DNA of 64,000 nt, taken from Roseateles sp. GTDB lineage: Bacteria; Pseudomonadota; Gammaproteobacteria; Burkholderiales; Burkholderiaceae_C. The stretch spans positions 1-64,000 of the forward strand of contig NZ_JAFAGT010000059.1 of the NCBI RefSeq assembly GCF_019237615.1. The letters run 5' to 3'. Position 1 is the stretch's first letter. Every line of letters begins with the position of its first letter. The position numbers and the translations under genes are program-made. Positions 8,080 to 16,102 of the stretch are shown here, piece by piece. The notes below the pieces were generated by a model that searched no databases, was not told the DNA's origin, and was given only the letters and a program-made list of their open reading frames with translations.

Positions 8080-8745
8080 TCAAACCAATGCCAGCAAGGA
8101 CGCTGGGGCCGACGGCCTGCCAGTTGTGCGGGCGGTGAACTTCGCGTTCGGGACCGGGCTGTGCAGGCGAACGAAGTACGGGAAGACCAGCTTGGCCACT
8201 AGCGCGACCGGATAGGTCGTCGGGCTTGCCACGCCTGCGCTTGCGCGCCTGACGACGGCCGTGACCTGCGAATGACCCAGCTTTGTTCCGCTGAGCAGGT
8301 TGACCAGCGCTTCGTACACCAGTTCGCTCGCGCCAGAATCGAGCGCCAAAGGCTCGGACGATTGGCAGACGAGCGCGTAGTGTGAAGTCTTGGCCCGCTG
8401 CCCTTCGCCGGCGCCTCGACTCACCACGCGAGAGCCTTCAGGAATCTCCCACTCGTCCCCGTTCAGTGCCGTCGCCCCGGTCCACGTCATGAGACTGGGG
8501 GGCGACACGTCGATCGACTTCGGCTTGCTCCGCATCGGAGAAAACGCGACGTAGGGGCTGCCGGTGGATCGCACCAACTCACGCACCGCGGGCCCGACGC
8601 TATTCCCGATGCCCCAGAGGAACACGCCGCCATTGGCGATGCGCTCGCGTTCCTTTCGGGCAACGATGTCCTCAATCGCTTCGCCTGACTCGGTGCCGAA
8701 CCTCGTCCAGCAGAAGACCTCGGGCAATTGAACGCTGGTAGTCAT
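8080..8745 (-). CDS. Uncharacterised protein, paralogue A of a WGxGxNS family
   Basis: A 221-residue cytoplasmic protein from ATG 8745; an alternative ATG lies at 8763. I do not recognise a named domain. It is homologous along its length to the protein at 10818-11381. Shared features are an E-x-I-x-DI(V/I)-x-RK helix, the motif FLWGIGNSVGP (against SFWGYGGNSCHP), a central SHYALV strand (against SRFALV), LSGTKLG (against LSKTSVG) and the C-terminal LVFPYFVRL (against LAAPYAVVL). The two copies flank the HTH/metallopeptidase/PIN operon. A TATACT -10-like hexamer at 8779-8774 just before the start suggests a very short or absent leader. Function unknown. Confidence 0.7.
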   Translation of the reverse strand: MTTSVQLPEVFCWTRFGTESGEAIEDIVARKERERIANGGVFLWGIGNSVGPAVRELVRSTGSPYVAFSPMRSKPKSIDVSPPSLMTWTGATALNGDEWEIPEGSRVVSRGAGEGQRAKTSHYALVCQSSEPLALDSGASELVYEALVNLLSGTKLGHSQVTAVVRRASAGVASPTTYPVALVAKLVFPYFVRLHSPVPNAKFTARTTGRPSAPASLLALV

Positions 8746-8752
8746 GGCGTTG

Positions 8753-8779
8753 TTAGTATGCATTTATGCGTTTAGTATA
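8753..8779. promoter_or_regulatory. Divergent promoter/operator with TTAGTAT direct repeats
   Basis: The 40-base gap between the divergent starts at 8745 and 8786 holds TTAGTAT at 8753-8759 and again at 8773-8779 (about 20-base period, one face of the helix), and a TATACT -10-like box for the minus strand. Three further TATG(C/A)-type repeats lie inside the regulator gene near 8948-8970. The HTH protein encoded at 8786 is the obvious candidate to bind here; this is inferred. Confidence 0.4.
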
Positions 8780-8785
8780 GGCACC

Positions 8786-9127
8786 ATGGACGTCGATATC
8801 AAGCTGGCTTGGACTCAGTTGAAGCGCGACCTTGCCGCCGCGCCTTCCTCGCAAACAGAGCTTTCTCTCGCTGCTGGCGTCAGCCAGTCGGCGGTGTCGC
8901 GGATTCTCAAGGGCTGTCCACAGCGCAATGGCAGGGCTTTTTCTAGACTATGCAACTATGCATCTATGAAGGCGGCGACAGCAGGTCCGTTGAAGATGGG
9001 GCCTGAGGTGGAGCGGCTGATCTCCGGCGCTGTCGAGGAGGTCTGGAACGGAACTCCGGAGCATGCCCGGGCGATAGCTGCGATCATTCGCGTCGCTGGA
9101 GCCGTGGGGCGCGCATCAAGGAGGTGA
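8786..9127 (+). CDS. Small HTH (XRE/Cro-like) regulator
   Basis: A 113-residue protein with a helix-turn-helix at about residues 22-45 (SQTELSLAAGVSQSAVSRIL). The start ATG at 8786 leaves a short spacer from the divergent gene; an upstream in-frame ATG at 8744 would overlap that gene's start. The stop TGA overlaps the next start by one base. In HTH plus ImmA/IrrE pairs the peptidase usually inactivates the partner repressor; here that would derepress the operon and probably the divergent paralogue A. That role is inferred from the family and arrangement. Confidence 0.75.
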   Translation: MDVDIKLAWTQLKRDLAAAPSSQTELSLAAGVSQSAVSRILKGCPQRNGRAFSRLCNYASMKAATAGPLKMGPEVERLISGAVEEVWNGTPEHARAIAAIIRVAGAVGRASRR

Positions 9128-10155
9128 TGGGCTTGGAAACGAGTACCGACCGAATCATTCAACGGCTGGTCGATGCTGGGTTTGCCCAGGAATTCGTGCG
9201 TGCGTCGCTGCCGGAATGGTGGGACCCAGCCGACGACTCTTCGTCGGCTAACACGTTCGTCTCGCTGCTGCTGGCCAAGCGCCTGAGCCTTGATCCAGGA
9301 ACGCTGCTGGACGACGGCGTTCCTGTTGGCTTCCTTCACACGGGCGTACCGAAGTTCAAGCACATGCGCCTGACGGACGGCCCCCGTCGGGACGTTCTGG
9401 TCGCTTTCGCGCAAGGGGTCGGACGTGTGGTCGTGGGCGAGATGGGCGACACGCCTCAATACCCTGTGCCAACCGACCCGGTTGCCCTCCGCCGCGATGT
9501 CCTCGAGTCCGGCCGTCCCCACGTCGGCTTTGGTGATGTGCTGACGGTGTGCTGGTCGCTTGGCATTCCAGTGCTCCATCTGAAGCTGTTCCCCGCGCGC
9601 ACTAAAGGAGTTACCGCGATGGCGGTTCGGTCAGGTGACCGGCACGTGATCCTCGTGGCGCGAGAGTCTGGCTCCGAGGCCCAGTACATGTTCCATGTGG
9701 CCCACGAACTTGGTCACATTGCCCTGGGGCATCTCAAGGATGCATCCGTCATCGTCGATGCGGACCCGAACGATCCGGAGAATTCCCCCGACGAGCTGAT
9801 CGACGACGAGGAAGAAATTGCCGCGGATCGATACGCCCAAGGTCTGCTGACCGGCAACGAAGACTTCTCGGTCGACAGGGACGGTCTCGGAACCAAGGGC
9901 TCAGCGAGCGAGCTTGCTCGCAAGGCTTCGTCGATTGGCCAGGAACTCGGCGTGGACCCAGGACACGTCGTCATGTCCTTCGGCTACTCAACAGGTGACT
10001 GGGGTCTGGCAATGGCTGCGGTCGCGCAGCTGCCTGGGCAAAGCGCAAAACCTGCCACTCTCGTCAATCGAGTGCTGTGGGATCAACTGGGGCCGGCGAT
10101 GCGGGGTGGCATGGAGGAGTCCCGCGCGTTCTTGGAGGCCGTCGCCCCCATATGA
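9127..10155 (+). CDS. ImmA/IrrE-family metallopeptidase
   Basis: A 342-residue protein whose central zinc-binding motif VAHELGHIALGH places H193, E194 and H197 as metal and catalytic residues; the acidic DDEEEIAADRYAQGLL segment downstream supplies the usual third ligand region. Family members (ImmA, IrrE/PprI, COG2856) cleave a cognate XRE-type repressor. The N-terminal 160 residues are helical and could sense a signal. The ATG at 9127 overlaps the regulator stop by one base; a GTG at 9124 is an alternative. The gene is translationally coupled at both ends. Confidence 0.85.
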   Translation: MGLETSTDRIIQRLVDAGFAQEFVRASLPEWWDPADDSSSANTFVSLLLAKRLSLDPGTLLDDGVPVGFLHTGVPKFKHMRLTDGPRRDVLVAFAQGVGRVVVGEMGDTPQYPVPTDPVALRRDVLESGRPHVGFGDVLTVCWSLGIPVLHLKLFPARTKGVTAMAVRSGDRHVILVARESGSEAQYMFHVAHELGHIALGHLKDASVIVDADPNDPENSPDELIDDEEEIAADRYAQGLLTGNEDFSVDRDGLGTKGSASELARKASSIGQELGVDPGHVVMSFGYSTGDWGLAMAAVAQLPGQSAKPATLVNRVLWDQLGPAMRGGMEESRAFLEAVAPI

Positions 10156-10805
10156 CGACGCTGCTCATCGACAACGACGTTGTCATCAAGCTCGCGCAGA
10201 TGAACGCCTACGTCGACGGCCTCGCGGCAATCGATTACAGCCCCGCGGACATTGGGTCGCCGTCGGTCATGCTGAAGTTCATGGGCCTCTTCTCAGAAGA
10301 AAAGAGGCAGCGCCTGACACACAACGACGCTGAGGCTGCTCGGCTCCTGGCGGCCTTGCAGTCCATCACGGCGATCGAGCCCACCGAGCCAGAGATGAAG
10401 ACCATCGCAGCCTTGGGCAAGCTGGCTTTAGAGCATGGGCTGGACCTGCAAGCGGGCGAGCTGATGCTCTTGGGCATCGCCATAAGCCGCGGTGGCATGC
10501 GAGTCGCCACCGGCGACAAGCGCGCGCTGAGGGCGCTCCCCGACCTGGCGACGCGCTGGCCCGAGGTGAACGCACTGCATCGCCAGTTCTATTGCCTTGA
10601 GCAGATCGTCAACGCCCTGGCAGACGCTCATGACCTTGCCCGCGTTCGGGCTGCGGTCACGACCTCCCCCCGGGCGGACGAAACGATTTCCTTCGCGTAC
10701 GACAAGACGCACAGCAGCGGCAAGCACGCGTTCATGGCCTTCCTCGACATGGTCATCGAGGAGCACATCGAGAAACCCGCACCTGGGTGGCTGTACCAGC
10801 CCTGA
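10152..10805 (+). CDS. PIN-like domain protein (possible toxin RNase)
   Basis: A 217-residue protein. The N-terminus TTLLIDNDVVIKLA (D7, D9) and the later VATGDKRALRAL (D122) with acidic residues near E103 match the spaced aspartates of PIN-like nucleases. Its start overlaps the metallopeptidase stop by four bases (ATGA). XRE regulator plus COG2856 peptidase plus an effector is a known toxin-antitoxin-like arrangement, so this is the candidate effector, probably cutting RNA. The C-terminal 60 residues are not assigned. Confidence 0.65.
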   Translation: MTTLLIDNDVVIKLAQMNAYVDGLAAIDYSPADIGSPSVMLKFMGLFSEEKRQRLTHNDAEAARLLAALQSITAIEPTEPEMKTIAALGKLALEHGLDLQAGELMLLGIAISRGGMRVATGDKRALRALPDLATRWPEVNALHRQFYCLEQIVNALADAHDLARVRAAVTTSPRADETISFAYDKTHSSGKHAFMAFLDMVIEEHIEKPAPGWLYQP

Positions 10806-10817
10806 CCTGTGTTCTAG

Positions 10818-11381
10818 TTAGCGCAGTACCACGGCGTACGGCGCAGCAAGCTGGGCGGCCAGGCTCAACTTCACGACGCGATCAGTAGGCCCCGGGTGAG
10901 CCGCCGGGTCGTAGACGAGGCAGGCCTTGTCGACTCTGCCGCGGATGTACTGGTCACCGCTCGTGCCCACCATGCGGCCGATGCCGACGGATGTCTTTGA
11001 CAGCGGCACTTCCAGGGCGAGGTCATCCAGTGAATTGAGGACGAGCGCGAACCGCGACCCGAGAACGTTCACGCCCTTCGGAACCGGCTGGTAGGTTTTT
11101 CCGCCATCCGCGCTGAATTCCTTCGCTTCGCCGACGGCGTAGTGATGCGAGGTGATCTCCTCCATCAGCAGCATCACCTTGCCGCTGTTGGCGGTCGCCT
11201 GCTTCACGAAGGGCTGGACTGCCGTAAAGGGGTGGCAGCTGTTGCCGCCATAGCCCCAGAACGACACGCCCGCAGCCTCGATCTCGGCCCGCTTGCGCTG
11301 GATGATGTCCTTCAAGGACTCGTTGGCGTGAACACCTACCTTCATGTACAGGAAGGGGTCACCTTGCTTTAGATCGTTCAT
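10818..11381 (-). CDS. Uncharacterised protein, paralogue B of the WGxGxNS family
   Basis: A 187-residue protein, homologue of 8080-8745 (see there for shared motifs). Its most distinctive segment is VSFWGYGGNSCHPF at about residues 37-50, following an ESLKDIIQRKR helix. The ATG at 11381 overlaps the stop of the upstream gene (11378) by four bases, so it is co-translated with the DUF43-like gene. It is convergent with the PIN-like gene 12 bases away. No signal peptide or membrane segment. Function unknown; the pairing with a nucleotide/AdoMet-fold gene suggests a small two-gene module. Confidence 0.7.
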   Translation of the reverse strand: MNDLKQGDPFLYMKVGVHANESLKDIIQRKRAEIEAAGVSFWGYGGNSCHPFTAVQPFVKQATANSGKVMLLMEEITSHHYAVGEAKEFSADGGKTYQPVPKGVNVLGSRFALVLNSLDDLALEVPLSKTSVGIGRMVGTSGDQYIRGRVDKACLVYDPAAHPGPTDRVVKLSLAAQLAAPYAVVLR

Positions 11382-12229
11382 TTCGACTCTCCCAGCACTT
11401 CCAGTTCGTAGGTTCCGAGCACAGCCTTGCCGTAGTCGACTCTGTTCGTGTCGCGGACATACCTGACTCTCAAATTCTGCTCGCGCCCGTAGAAGTCTTC
11501 GAGCCGCTTCTCGTGCAGCGCATAGCTCTTCTTCGGCAGCTCGCGGTCGGGATGCGAGCGGAAGAACAGGTTGCAAGACCTGAGGTCAGGTGCATCGTCC
11601 AGGTGGTACTCATGCAGGTTCGTCTGCATCTCCTGGACGAAGAACCCGTTGTCCAACGCGAACCGCTGCGTCTCGGCGAGGACCCGTTGAGACCATGGCA
11701 CCAGTTTGTCGTCGGCGATCACGACGACCCCGACGGCATCGGCCCCGCACGCCTCCATTCCGCGCTCGGCGAAGACCTTGACGCTCTCGCCGTTGTTGCT
11801 CGCACCCCAGGGCGGGTTCGTGTAGAAGGCGTTGAACTGGCCCAGAAGCTCCTCAGGCAACGGCTCGATGCAGTTGTACAGGCGCGACTTGATGCGGTCC
11901 GACATCTCCGCTTGGTCCGCGAACCTGGCCACCGCGTTGACGATTCGTTCGTCGAAATCCAACACCAGGATCGACTCCGGCCCTTCCTCCAGTACCTTGC
12001 AGTGCATGAGGTACGCAAGGCAGACGCTGATGGCGTCCCCATCACCGATGAACACGAGCCGACGTCCTGCAAAGCGTTGCGCGATGAGGCTCGTCTGGAG
12101 CACCATGTCGCCGGCCTTCATATAGATCTGGTCGAACTCCCGCAAAGGCTGCGGACGATTCTGGATGACATCGGAGATCGCATTGATGGCCCGCCGGAGG
12201 TCCAGCTGAGCGTTCGAGCGTGGAGTCAT
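11378..12229 (-). CDS. DUF43/BpsA-like Rossmann-fold protein (aminopropyl- or methyltransferase type)
   Basis: A 283-residue protein. VFIGDGDAISV (about 59-69), VLDFDERIV (89-97) and FYTNPPWGAS (about 135-144) are the cofactor and catalytic motifs of the branched-polyamine synthase family (BpsA, PF01861), whose fold is shared with AdoMet-dependent methyltransferases; the NPPW motif also resembles amino-methyltransferases. The N-terminal winged-helix domain of true BpsA is absent, so the substrate is open. The ATG at 12229 is preceded by GGGAAAG; an in-frame start at 12331 would add an unlikely leader. Forms an operon with paralogue B. Confidence 0.65.
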   Translation of the reverse strand: MTPRSNAQLDLRRAINAISDVIQNRPQPLREFDQIYMKAGDMVLQTSLIAQRFAGRRLVFIGDGDAISVCLAYLMHCKVLEEGPESILVLDFDERIVNAVARFADQAEMSDRIKSRLYNCIEPLPEELLGQFNAFYTNPPWGASNNGESVKVFAERGMEACGADAVGVVVIADDKLVPWSQRVLAETQRFALDNGFFVQEMQTNLHEYHLDDAPDLRSCNLFFRSHPDRELPKKSYALHEKRLEDFYGREQNLRVRYVRDTNRVDYGKAVLGTYELEVLGESK

Positions 12230-12398
12230 TGATTTCTTTCCCTTCACCCAAGACGACCGAAGTAGCGCGGACTCGCAATACCCCTGTAAACGAAACCGGA
12301 CGCTGAGAAGCGACATCGCCCCATCTAACAATTTCCCTGGCGCCCCGTCAGCTGCGGCGGCATCTGCGGGTGATGCGTGCGACGTCGCATCCGCCTCG

Positions 12399-12995
12399 CT
12401 AGATCAGCCGCGCCTTGGCGGCGACGTGGGCAACCACGCGTTCTAAGGGTTCGCTGCTGTCCACCAGGTACACCGGCTTACCCAGCAGAACGCCGTACTG
12501 CGCCGCCACCGAGCACTGAAGCTGAGTGTGCATGCCAGCCTCGAAAGCTGAGATCTGCGGCCTGCCGCGCGGATCGCTGGCGATGCGCTGGCAGGCGACC
12601 TCTGGCAAGGTGTACAGGCACACGATGCAATCGGGGTTCACCGCCGAGAGAGTGGCCGTATCGAATGCGGTGACGCGGAAGCCGTACACCTCTTTCGTCA
12701 CCGCGTGCGAGTCGATGATCATGGGACCCGCATCCCTGCGACGTGCGGCGAGCTCGGCCAGCTCGACGTCAAGCCCTTGGACATCCTCGGGCGTGATGGC
12801 AACGCCTGACAGGCGCCGGATGTCGTCCTCGCTCATTGATTGACCCGTCCTGCGCTCAGCGTACTTGCGCAGCTCGGCGCTATACGAGAACACGAGCAGT
12901 TCCGGCAACTGCTTAGACAACTCGGAACAGACCGTCGACTTGCCGGTGGCCGGCGCTCCGGTCAGGTAGACGATAGGAAATCGTTCAACGCTCAC
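12399..12995 (-). CDS. P-loop nucleotide kinase-like protein
   Basis: A 198-residue protein with Walker A LTGAPATGKST at residues 11-21 and the overall size of adenylate/nucleoside-monophosphate kinases; PMIIDSHAV and IVCLYTLPEVACQRIASDPRGR fit the second nucleotide-binding strand and an LID-like arginine segment. The GTG at 12995 is chosen because a purine-rich stretch precedes it; a TTG at 13013 is an alternative. It lies 169 bases upstream of the DUF43-like gene on the same strand, so it could lead that operon. Substrate unknown. Confidence 0.65.
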   Translation of the reverse strand: MSVERFPIVYLTGAPATGKSTVCSELSKQLPELLVFSYSAELRKYAERRTGQSMSEDDIRRLSGVAITPEDVQGLDVELAELAARRRDAGPMIIDSHAVTKEVYGFRVTAFDTATLSAVNPDCIVCLYTLPEVACQRIASDPRGRPQISAFEAGMHTQLQCSVAAQYGVLLGKPVYLVDSSEPLERVVAHVAAKARLI

Positions 12996-13557
12996 CTTCC
13001 CCCCCCTCTGCAAAGAGAATTGAACCAGCAGCGGACTTTTTCGTTGCTACGTGGGCTGGGCGCGCGCTGCTGCGTCGCGCTGCCGCAGCCCGCGAACTTT
13101 GCGCCAAAGACTCGCGTTATGACACCCGTGCAAACCTTGGCAACCTACGTTATCCATGAGCCTTCAGCCACCTCGGACACCAGTCACTGGCAGGCCGACG
13201 CCGGGTTCGGCATAGAGCAGCTTCCCGAGGCACTGCGCGATGCCCCATTCGGCCGGTCACCCCGGCGTCGTCGCGCCAGATAGCCCGGTAGCGCAGCATC
13301 AATCCGATGTAGAAATTCTCTACTCCCACCTGAACCAGGATGTCGAGGCGGCTTCAAGCGACATCCCCGCCACCCGTTCGAATCATCGAACAGCTGTTTT
13401 CCGAGCCGCGCCGAAGCGCTGTTGTAGCGGACTTCGACTTCCGCCATCTGGGCGTGGGAGCCCTGGTCACAAGATCACCAACGCGCACGGGCGCTGTGAG
13501 TGTTTCAGCGTGCCGCCCGGCGCGCCGAAATGTCTATCTGCACTGGGTGGGCGCCGA
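12996..13557. other. Stretch without a confident gene
   Basis: Several short frames exist. The longest on the minus strand (13184-13447) has no family resemblance, and an overlapping frame (VGVENFYIGLMLRYRAIW, roughly 13270-13335) reads more like protein, which would fit a frameshifted remnant of a lost gene. No RNA gene, repeat or terminator was recognised. Confidence 0.4.
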
Positions 13558-13800
13558 TCACGCCCGTCGCCCACGTTTGGGCACGACCAGCAGCGCCGAG
13601 ACATCCACTTCCAGAACCTCGGCCAGCTTGGTCAGTACCTGCAGCGACGGGTTTCCAATCGCCCGCTCGATCTGGCTGACGTAGCTGCGGTCAAGCTCCG
13701 CCTGCAGGGCGAGTTCCTCCTGCGTCGTCGCCCGCTCGGCGCGCAAATCCTTGATGTTTCGCGCCAGATGGTGACGCACGACCTCGTAGCCCCTGCTCAT
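13558..13800 (-). CDS. XRE-family regulator resembling restriction-modification controller proteins
   Basis: An 80-residue protein that is almost entirely one helix-turn-helix domain: NIKDLRAERATTQEELALQA then DRSYVSQIERAIGNPSLQVL then a dimerisation helix (TKLAEVLEVDVSALL). Length and layout match C proteins of restriction-modification systems (about 80 residues), but no restriction enzyme or methylase gene is adjacent. A perfect 22-bp palindrome sits 43-64 bases upstream of its start. It probably represses or activates its own promoter and possibly the rightward cargo genes from 14007. Confidence 0.8.
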   Translation of the reverse strand: MSRGYEVVRHHLARNIKDLRAERATTQEELALQAELDRSYVSQIERAIGNPSLQVLTKLAEVLEVDVSALLVVPKRGRRA

Positions 13801-13842
13801 TGGGAGCGAGGGTCTGACTTATGGGACCGAGACTCCACAGGA

Positions 13843-13864
13843 TATAGTCCACATGTGGACTATA
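13843..13864. promoter_or_regulatory. Perfect 22-bp palindrome, probable operator of the XRE regulator
   Basis: Arms TATAGTCCACA (13843-13853) and TGTGGACTATA (13854-13864) are exactly complementary with no spacer. The inner GTCC...GGAC core and the position between the XRE start (13800) and the divergent lipoprotein gene (14007) suit an autoregulatory operator. Confidence 0.6.
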
Positions 13865-14006
13865 GTCACCACAATTTCGGACGTTCCCGCCGTCGAATCG
13901 ATGGACAAGAGGAGCGCCGAAAGAGTGATCTTCATAGAGCAATGCCGGTGATTGGCCTGCTTCATGGCGGCCTGTCAGCTCAAAAAACGGCCAACGGAAG
14001 GTATGG

Positions 14007-15125
14007 ATGGGAGTCACTACTTTTAGGGCGGCTGTTTGGGCCGGCGTTGGCCTCGCAGCGTGCCTACTGGGCGGCTGCGCGACCACCGCGCAGCCTGACG
14101 GGAGCACCCGGGTCCATGTGTCACTCGGTGACGCGCTGGGCCTTCAGCCCAAGGCCACACCGCCCGCGTCCTCCGCTTCGGCGCCAACCGCGACGGCCAC
14201 GACCGCTGGGCCTCCCGCTGCGTCAGCGCTTCGTCCTGAGACACCACCGTCGATTCGCACCACTGCCCTGGCCGGCGTCTTCGCCAAGACCCCGTTCGAC
14301 GGCACGGCCAAGACCCACTTCCCGCGCGTGGCGGTGACCGTCACCGACTGGTCGCGCCAGGACTGCTGGCAGGCCGTGGCCACGCTGTGGCGGTCAGCGA
14401 CTCAGTCCGAAGCCGTGCCGACCTTCTCAGTCTGCTGGGGCAAGTCGGTGGGCTTCGCGGTGAACAACGCGGTATCGATGCGCGCCTTCATGCTGCAGTC
14501 CGCTGTCCAGCACACGGGCAACGTGCGCACGACGGGCCCCAAGCCCCCCATGATCTCGATCCCGGATCGCCAGCCCTTCGGCGACCGCATGCAGCTCGCT
14601 TTCCAGAGCTTCATCGAGCAGTTGACCCTGGACACAGGCTGGCAGATCGGCCCGTCGATGAACCTGTGGATCGTGGGCTACGACGCCAGCGCGGCGAACG
14701 CGGCCCCGGCCGTCAGCGCGTCAGCGCCTGCCTCGCCCGGTGCCGACGCTCGTGGCCGGGCCCAGCTGGAGTCAGCCCTGAGCTGCAAGCCGTTCGGCAA
14801 GTTCGATGCCGCCGGGGCCTGGCTGGCCAGCTCGGGCTGGCGCAGTGGTCAGGGCGCGGTACCGGTGCAGCTCGGCACGGCCGTCAAGGTCTTCGGCTTC
14901 TCGGTCAGCAAGGTCGCCGTGTCCCGCGACGGCGGAGAGCAGGTCTACCGCAGCTTCTTCAAGGGTGTTACGTCAGCGCAGCTCGTCAAAGCGGCCAGCC
15001 TCAAGCTCGGCAAGGACGGCCGCGCCTGGGGCCGCGTGACGCCGCTCGGGGTGCTTGCCACCGGCGTCGAGGACGGTGAGACGGCGCTGACCTGCACCGT
15101 CGAGACGGAAGGTCAGGAGGGTTGA
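14007..15125 (+). CDS. Predicted lipoprotein, uncharacterised
   Basis: A 372-residue protein with a type II signal peptide: hydrophobic segment AAVWAGVGLAACLLGGC ending in a lipobox with C24. A proline/alanine/threonine-rich linker (about 45-80) precedes two folded parts separated by another alanine/serine-rich linker near residues 230-250. GGAAG lies six bases before the ATG at 14007. It heads a rightward gene series with a zinc-ribbon membrane protein directly behind. No enzyme motif seen; likely anchored in the outer membrane. Confidence 0.7.
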   Translation: MGVTTFRAAVWAGVGLAACLLGGCATTAQPDGSTRVHVSLGDALGLQPKATPPASSASAPTATATTAGPPAASALRPETPPSIRTTALAGVFAKTPFDGTAKTHFPRVAVTVTDWSRQDCWQAVATLWRSATQSEAVPTFSVCWGKSVGFAVNNAVSMRAFMLQSAVQHTGNVRTTGPKPPMISIPDRQPFGDRMQLAFQSFIEQLTLDTGWQIGPSMNLWIVGYDASAANAAPAVSASAPASPGADARGRAQLESALSCKPFGKFDAAGAWLASSGWRSGQGAVPVQLGTAVKVFGFSVSKVAVSRDGGEQVYRSFFKGVTSAQLVKAASLKLGKDGRAWGRVTPLGVLATGVEDGETALTCTVETEGQEG

Positions 15126-15126
15126 G

Positions 15127-15534
15127 ATGCAACAACCTGCTTGCCCCTCCTGCGGCAGCCACCACATCCAGTCCTACCCGGTCATCTACGACTCGGGCAC
15201 GGTCCAGACTGAGGTGAGCCACCACGGCTATGTCGGGGGCTCCCGAGGCTCTTCACAGTCCAATCTGGCGCGGCACTGCGCTCCGCCTCGCGCGCCATCG
15301 CCGATGGGATTCGTGTGCGCCTACGCCTTTGGTGCCTGGGGGCTGTACCACTGCTTCTTCGGCTCTTGGCACGTCCACTGGTCGGAGCTGCCCATCGCGC
15401 TGGGGGCCTTGGCGGTGGGCTACGCCCTGTGGCGCATGTGGCGCTTCATGGCGCGCGAATACACAGCAGACAAGCGCCGCTGGGCAGATACTTGGTACTG
15501 CCACGGCTGCGGCCAGAGCCATGTGGTGAACTGA
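15127..15534 (+). CDS. Zinc-ribbon membrane protein, uncharacterised
   Basis: A 135-residue protein. Cysteine pairs at the two ends, CPSCGSHH at residues 6-13 and WYCHGCGQSH near the C-terminus, would form one zinc ribbon, with one or two membrane segments between them (GFVCAYAFGAWGLYHCFF and LPIALGALAVGYALW). A strong ribosome site (AGGAGGG) ends five bases before the ATG, and the gene starts one base after the lipoprotein stop, so the two are coupled. Confidence 0.65.
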   Translation: MQQPACPSCGSHHIQSYPVIYDSGTVQTEVSHHGYVGGSRGSSQSNLARHCAPPRAPSPMGFVCAYAFGAWGLYHCFFGSWHVHWSELPIALGALAVGYALWRMWRFMAREYTADKRRWADTWYCHGCGQSHVVN

Positions 15535-15661
15535 TCCAAGGCGGCTCGCGCAGAAGCGCTCACGCCGGGACGATGCTGTCTGCCGCCAAGCGTCGCGACA
15601 TTGACGGTGCGCACCTGCGAACATCGAGTCCAACCGGCCGCAGTGCAACGAGGTCCTGACC

Positions 15662-16102
15662 ATGACGATGCCCGACGAATTGCGCCGCGCCCTGGACTGG
15701 GACCCCGAGCTGCTGAGCGAGTTGGTCCAGGTGGCCAGCCTGGACGACAACACCCGGGCCAAGGCCCTGACGCTCGCCGACGTGCTGCCCAAGAACCTGG
15801 ACGACTGGCTGGCGCTCGACACGGCGGAACCCGCGCGGGTCGAGCAGGTGCTGGACGCCCTGGAAGACAGCATCCGGTTCCTCGTGGAGCTGCGCAACTC
15901 CGGCGTCCTGGACGCCGACTGGCGTCGACAGGTCGTCGTCACGTTGCGCCACCTGCCGGAGCTTTGGAAGTTCGACACCTGGCGGACGATGCATGGGCGC
16001 GGCGTGGCGATGGGCAGCTACATCACCCGCACGGTGGAGCAACCGTCGCTGCGGGCCGATGCGCCGATGCAACAGGACAACGTCCCTGCAGGCCCACCGT
16101 GA
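15662..16102 (+). CDS. Hypothetical protein, coupled to the downstream exonuclease
   Basis: A 146-residue acidic, mainly helical protein (MTMPDELRRALDWDPELLSE...), without signal peptide or membrane segment. I recognise no domain. Its stop overlaps the GTG start of the exonuclease gene (GTGA), so the products are likely made together. A partner or regulator role is only a guess. Confidence 0.6.
   Translation: MTMPDELRRALDWDPELLSELVQVASLDDNTRAKALTLADVLPKNLDDWLALDTAEPARVEQVLDALEDSIRFLVELRNSGVLDADWRRQVVVTLRHLPELWKFDTWRTMHGRGVAMGSYITRTVEQPSLRADAPMQQDNVPAGPP

Noticed and set aside
13184-13447. An 87-residue minus-strand frame as a gene
   Set aside because: No family resemblance, no ribosome site, and another frame of the same stretch looks more protein-like; at best a frameshifted remnant.
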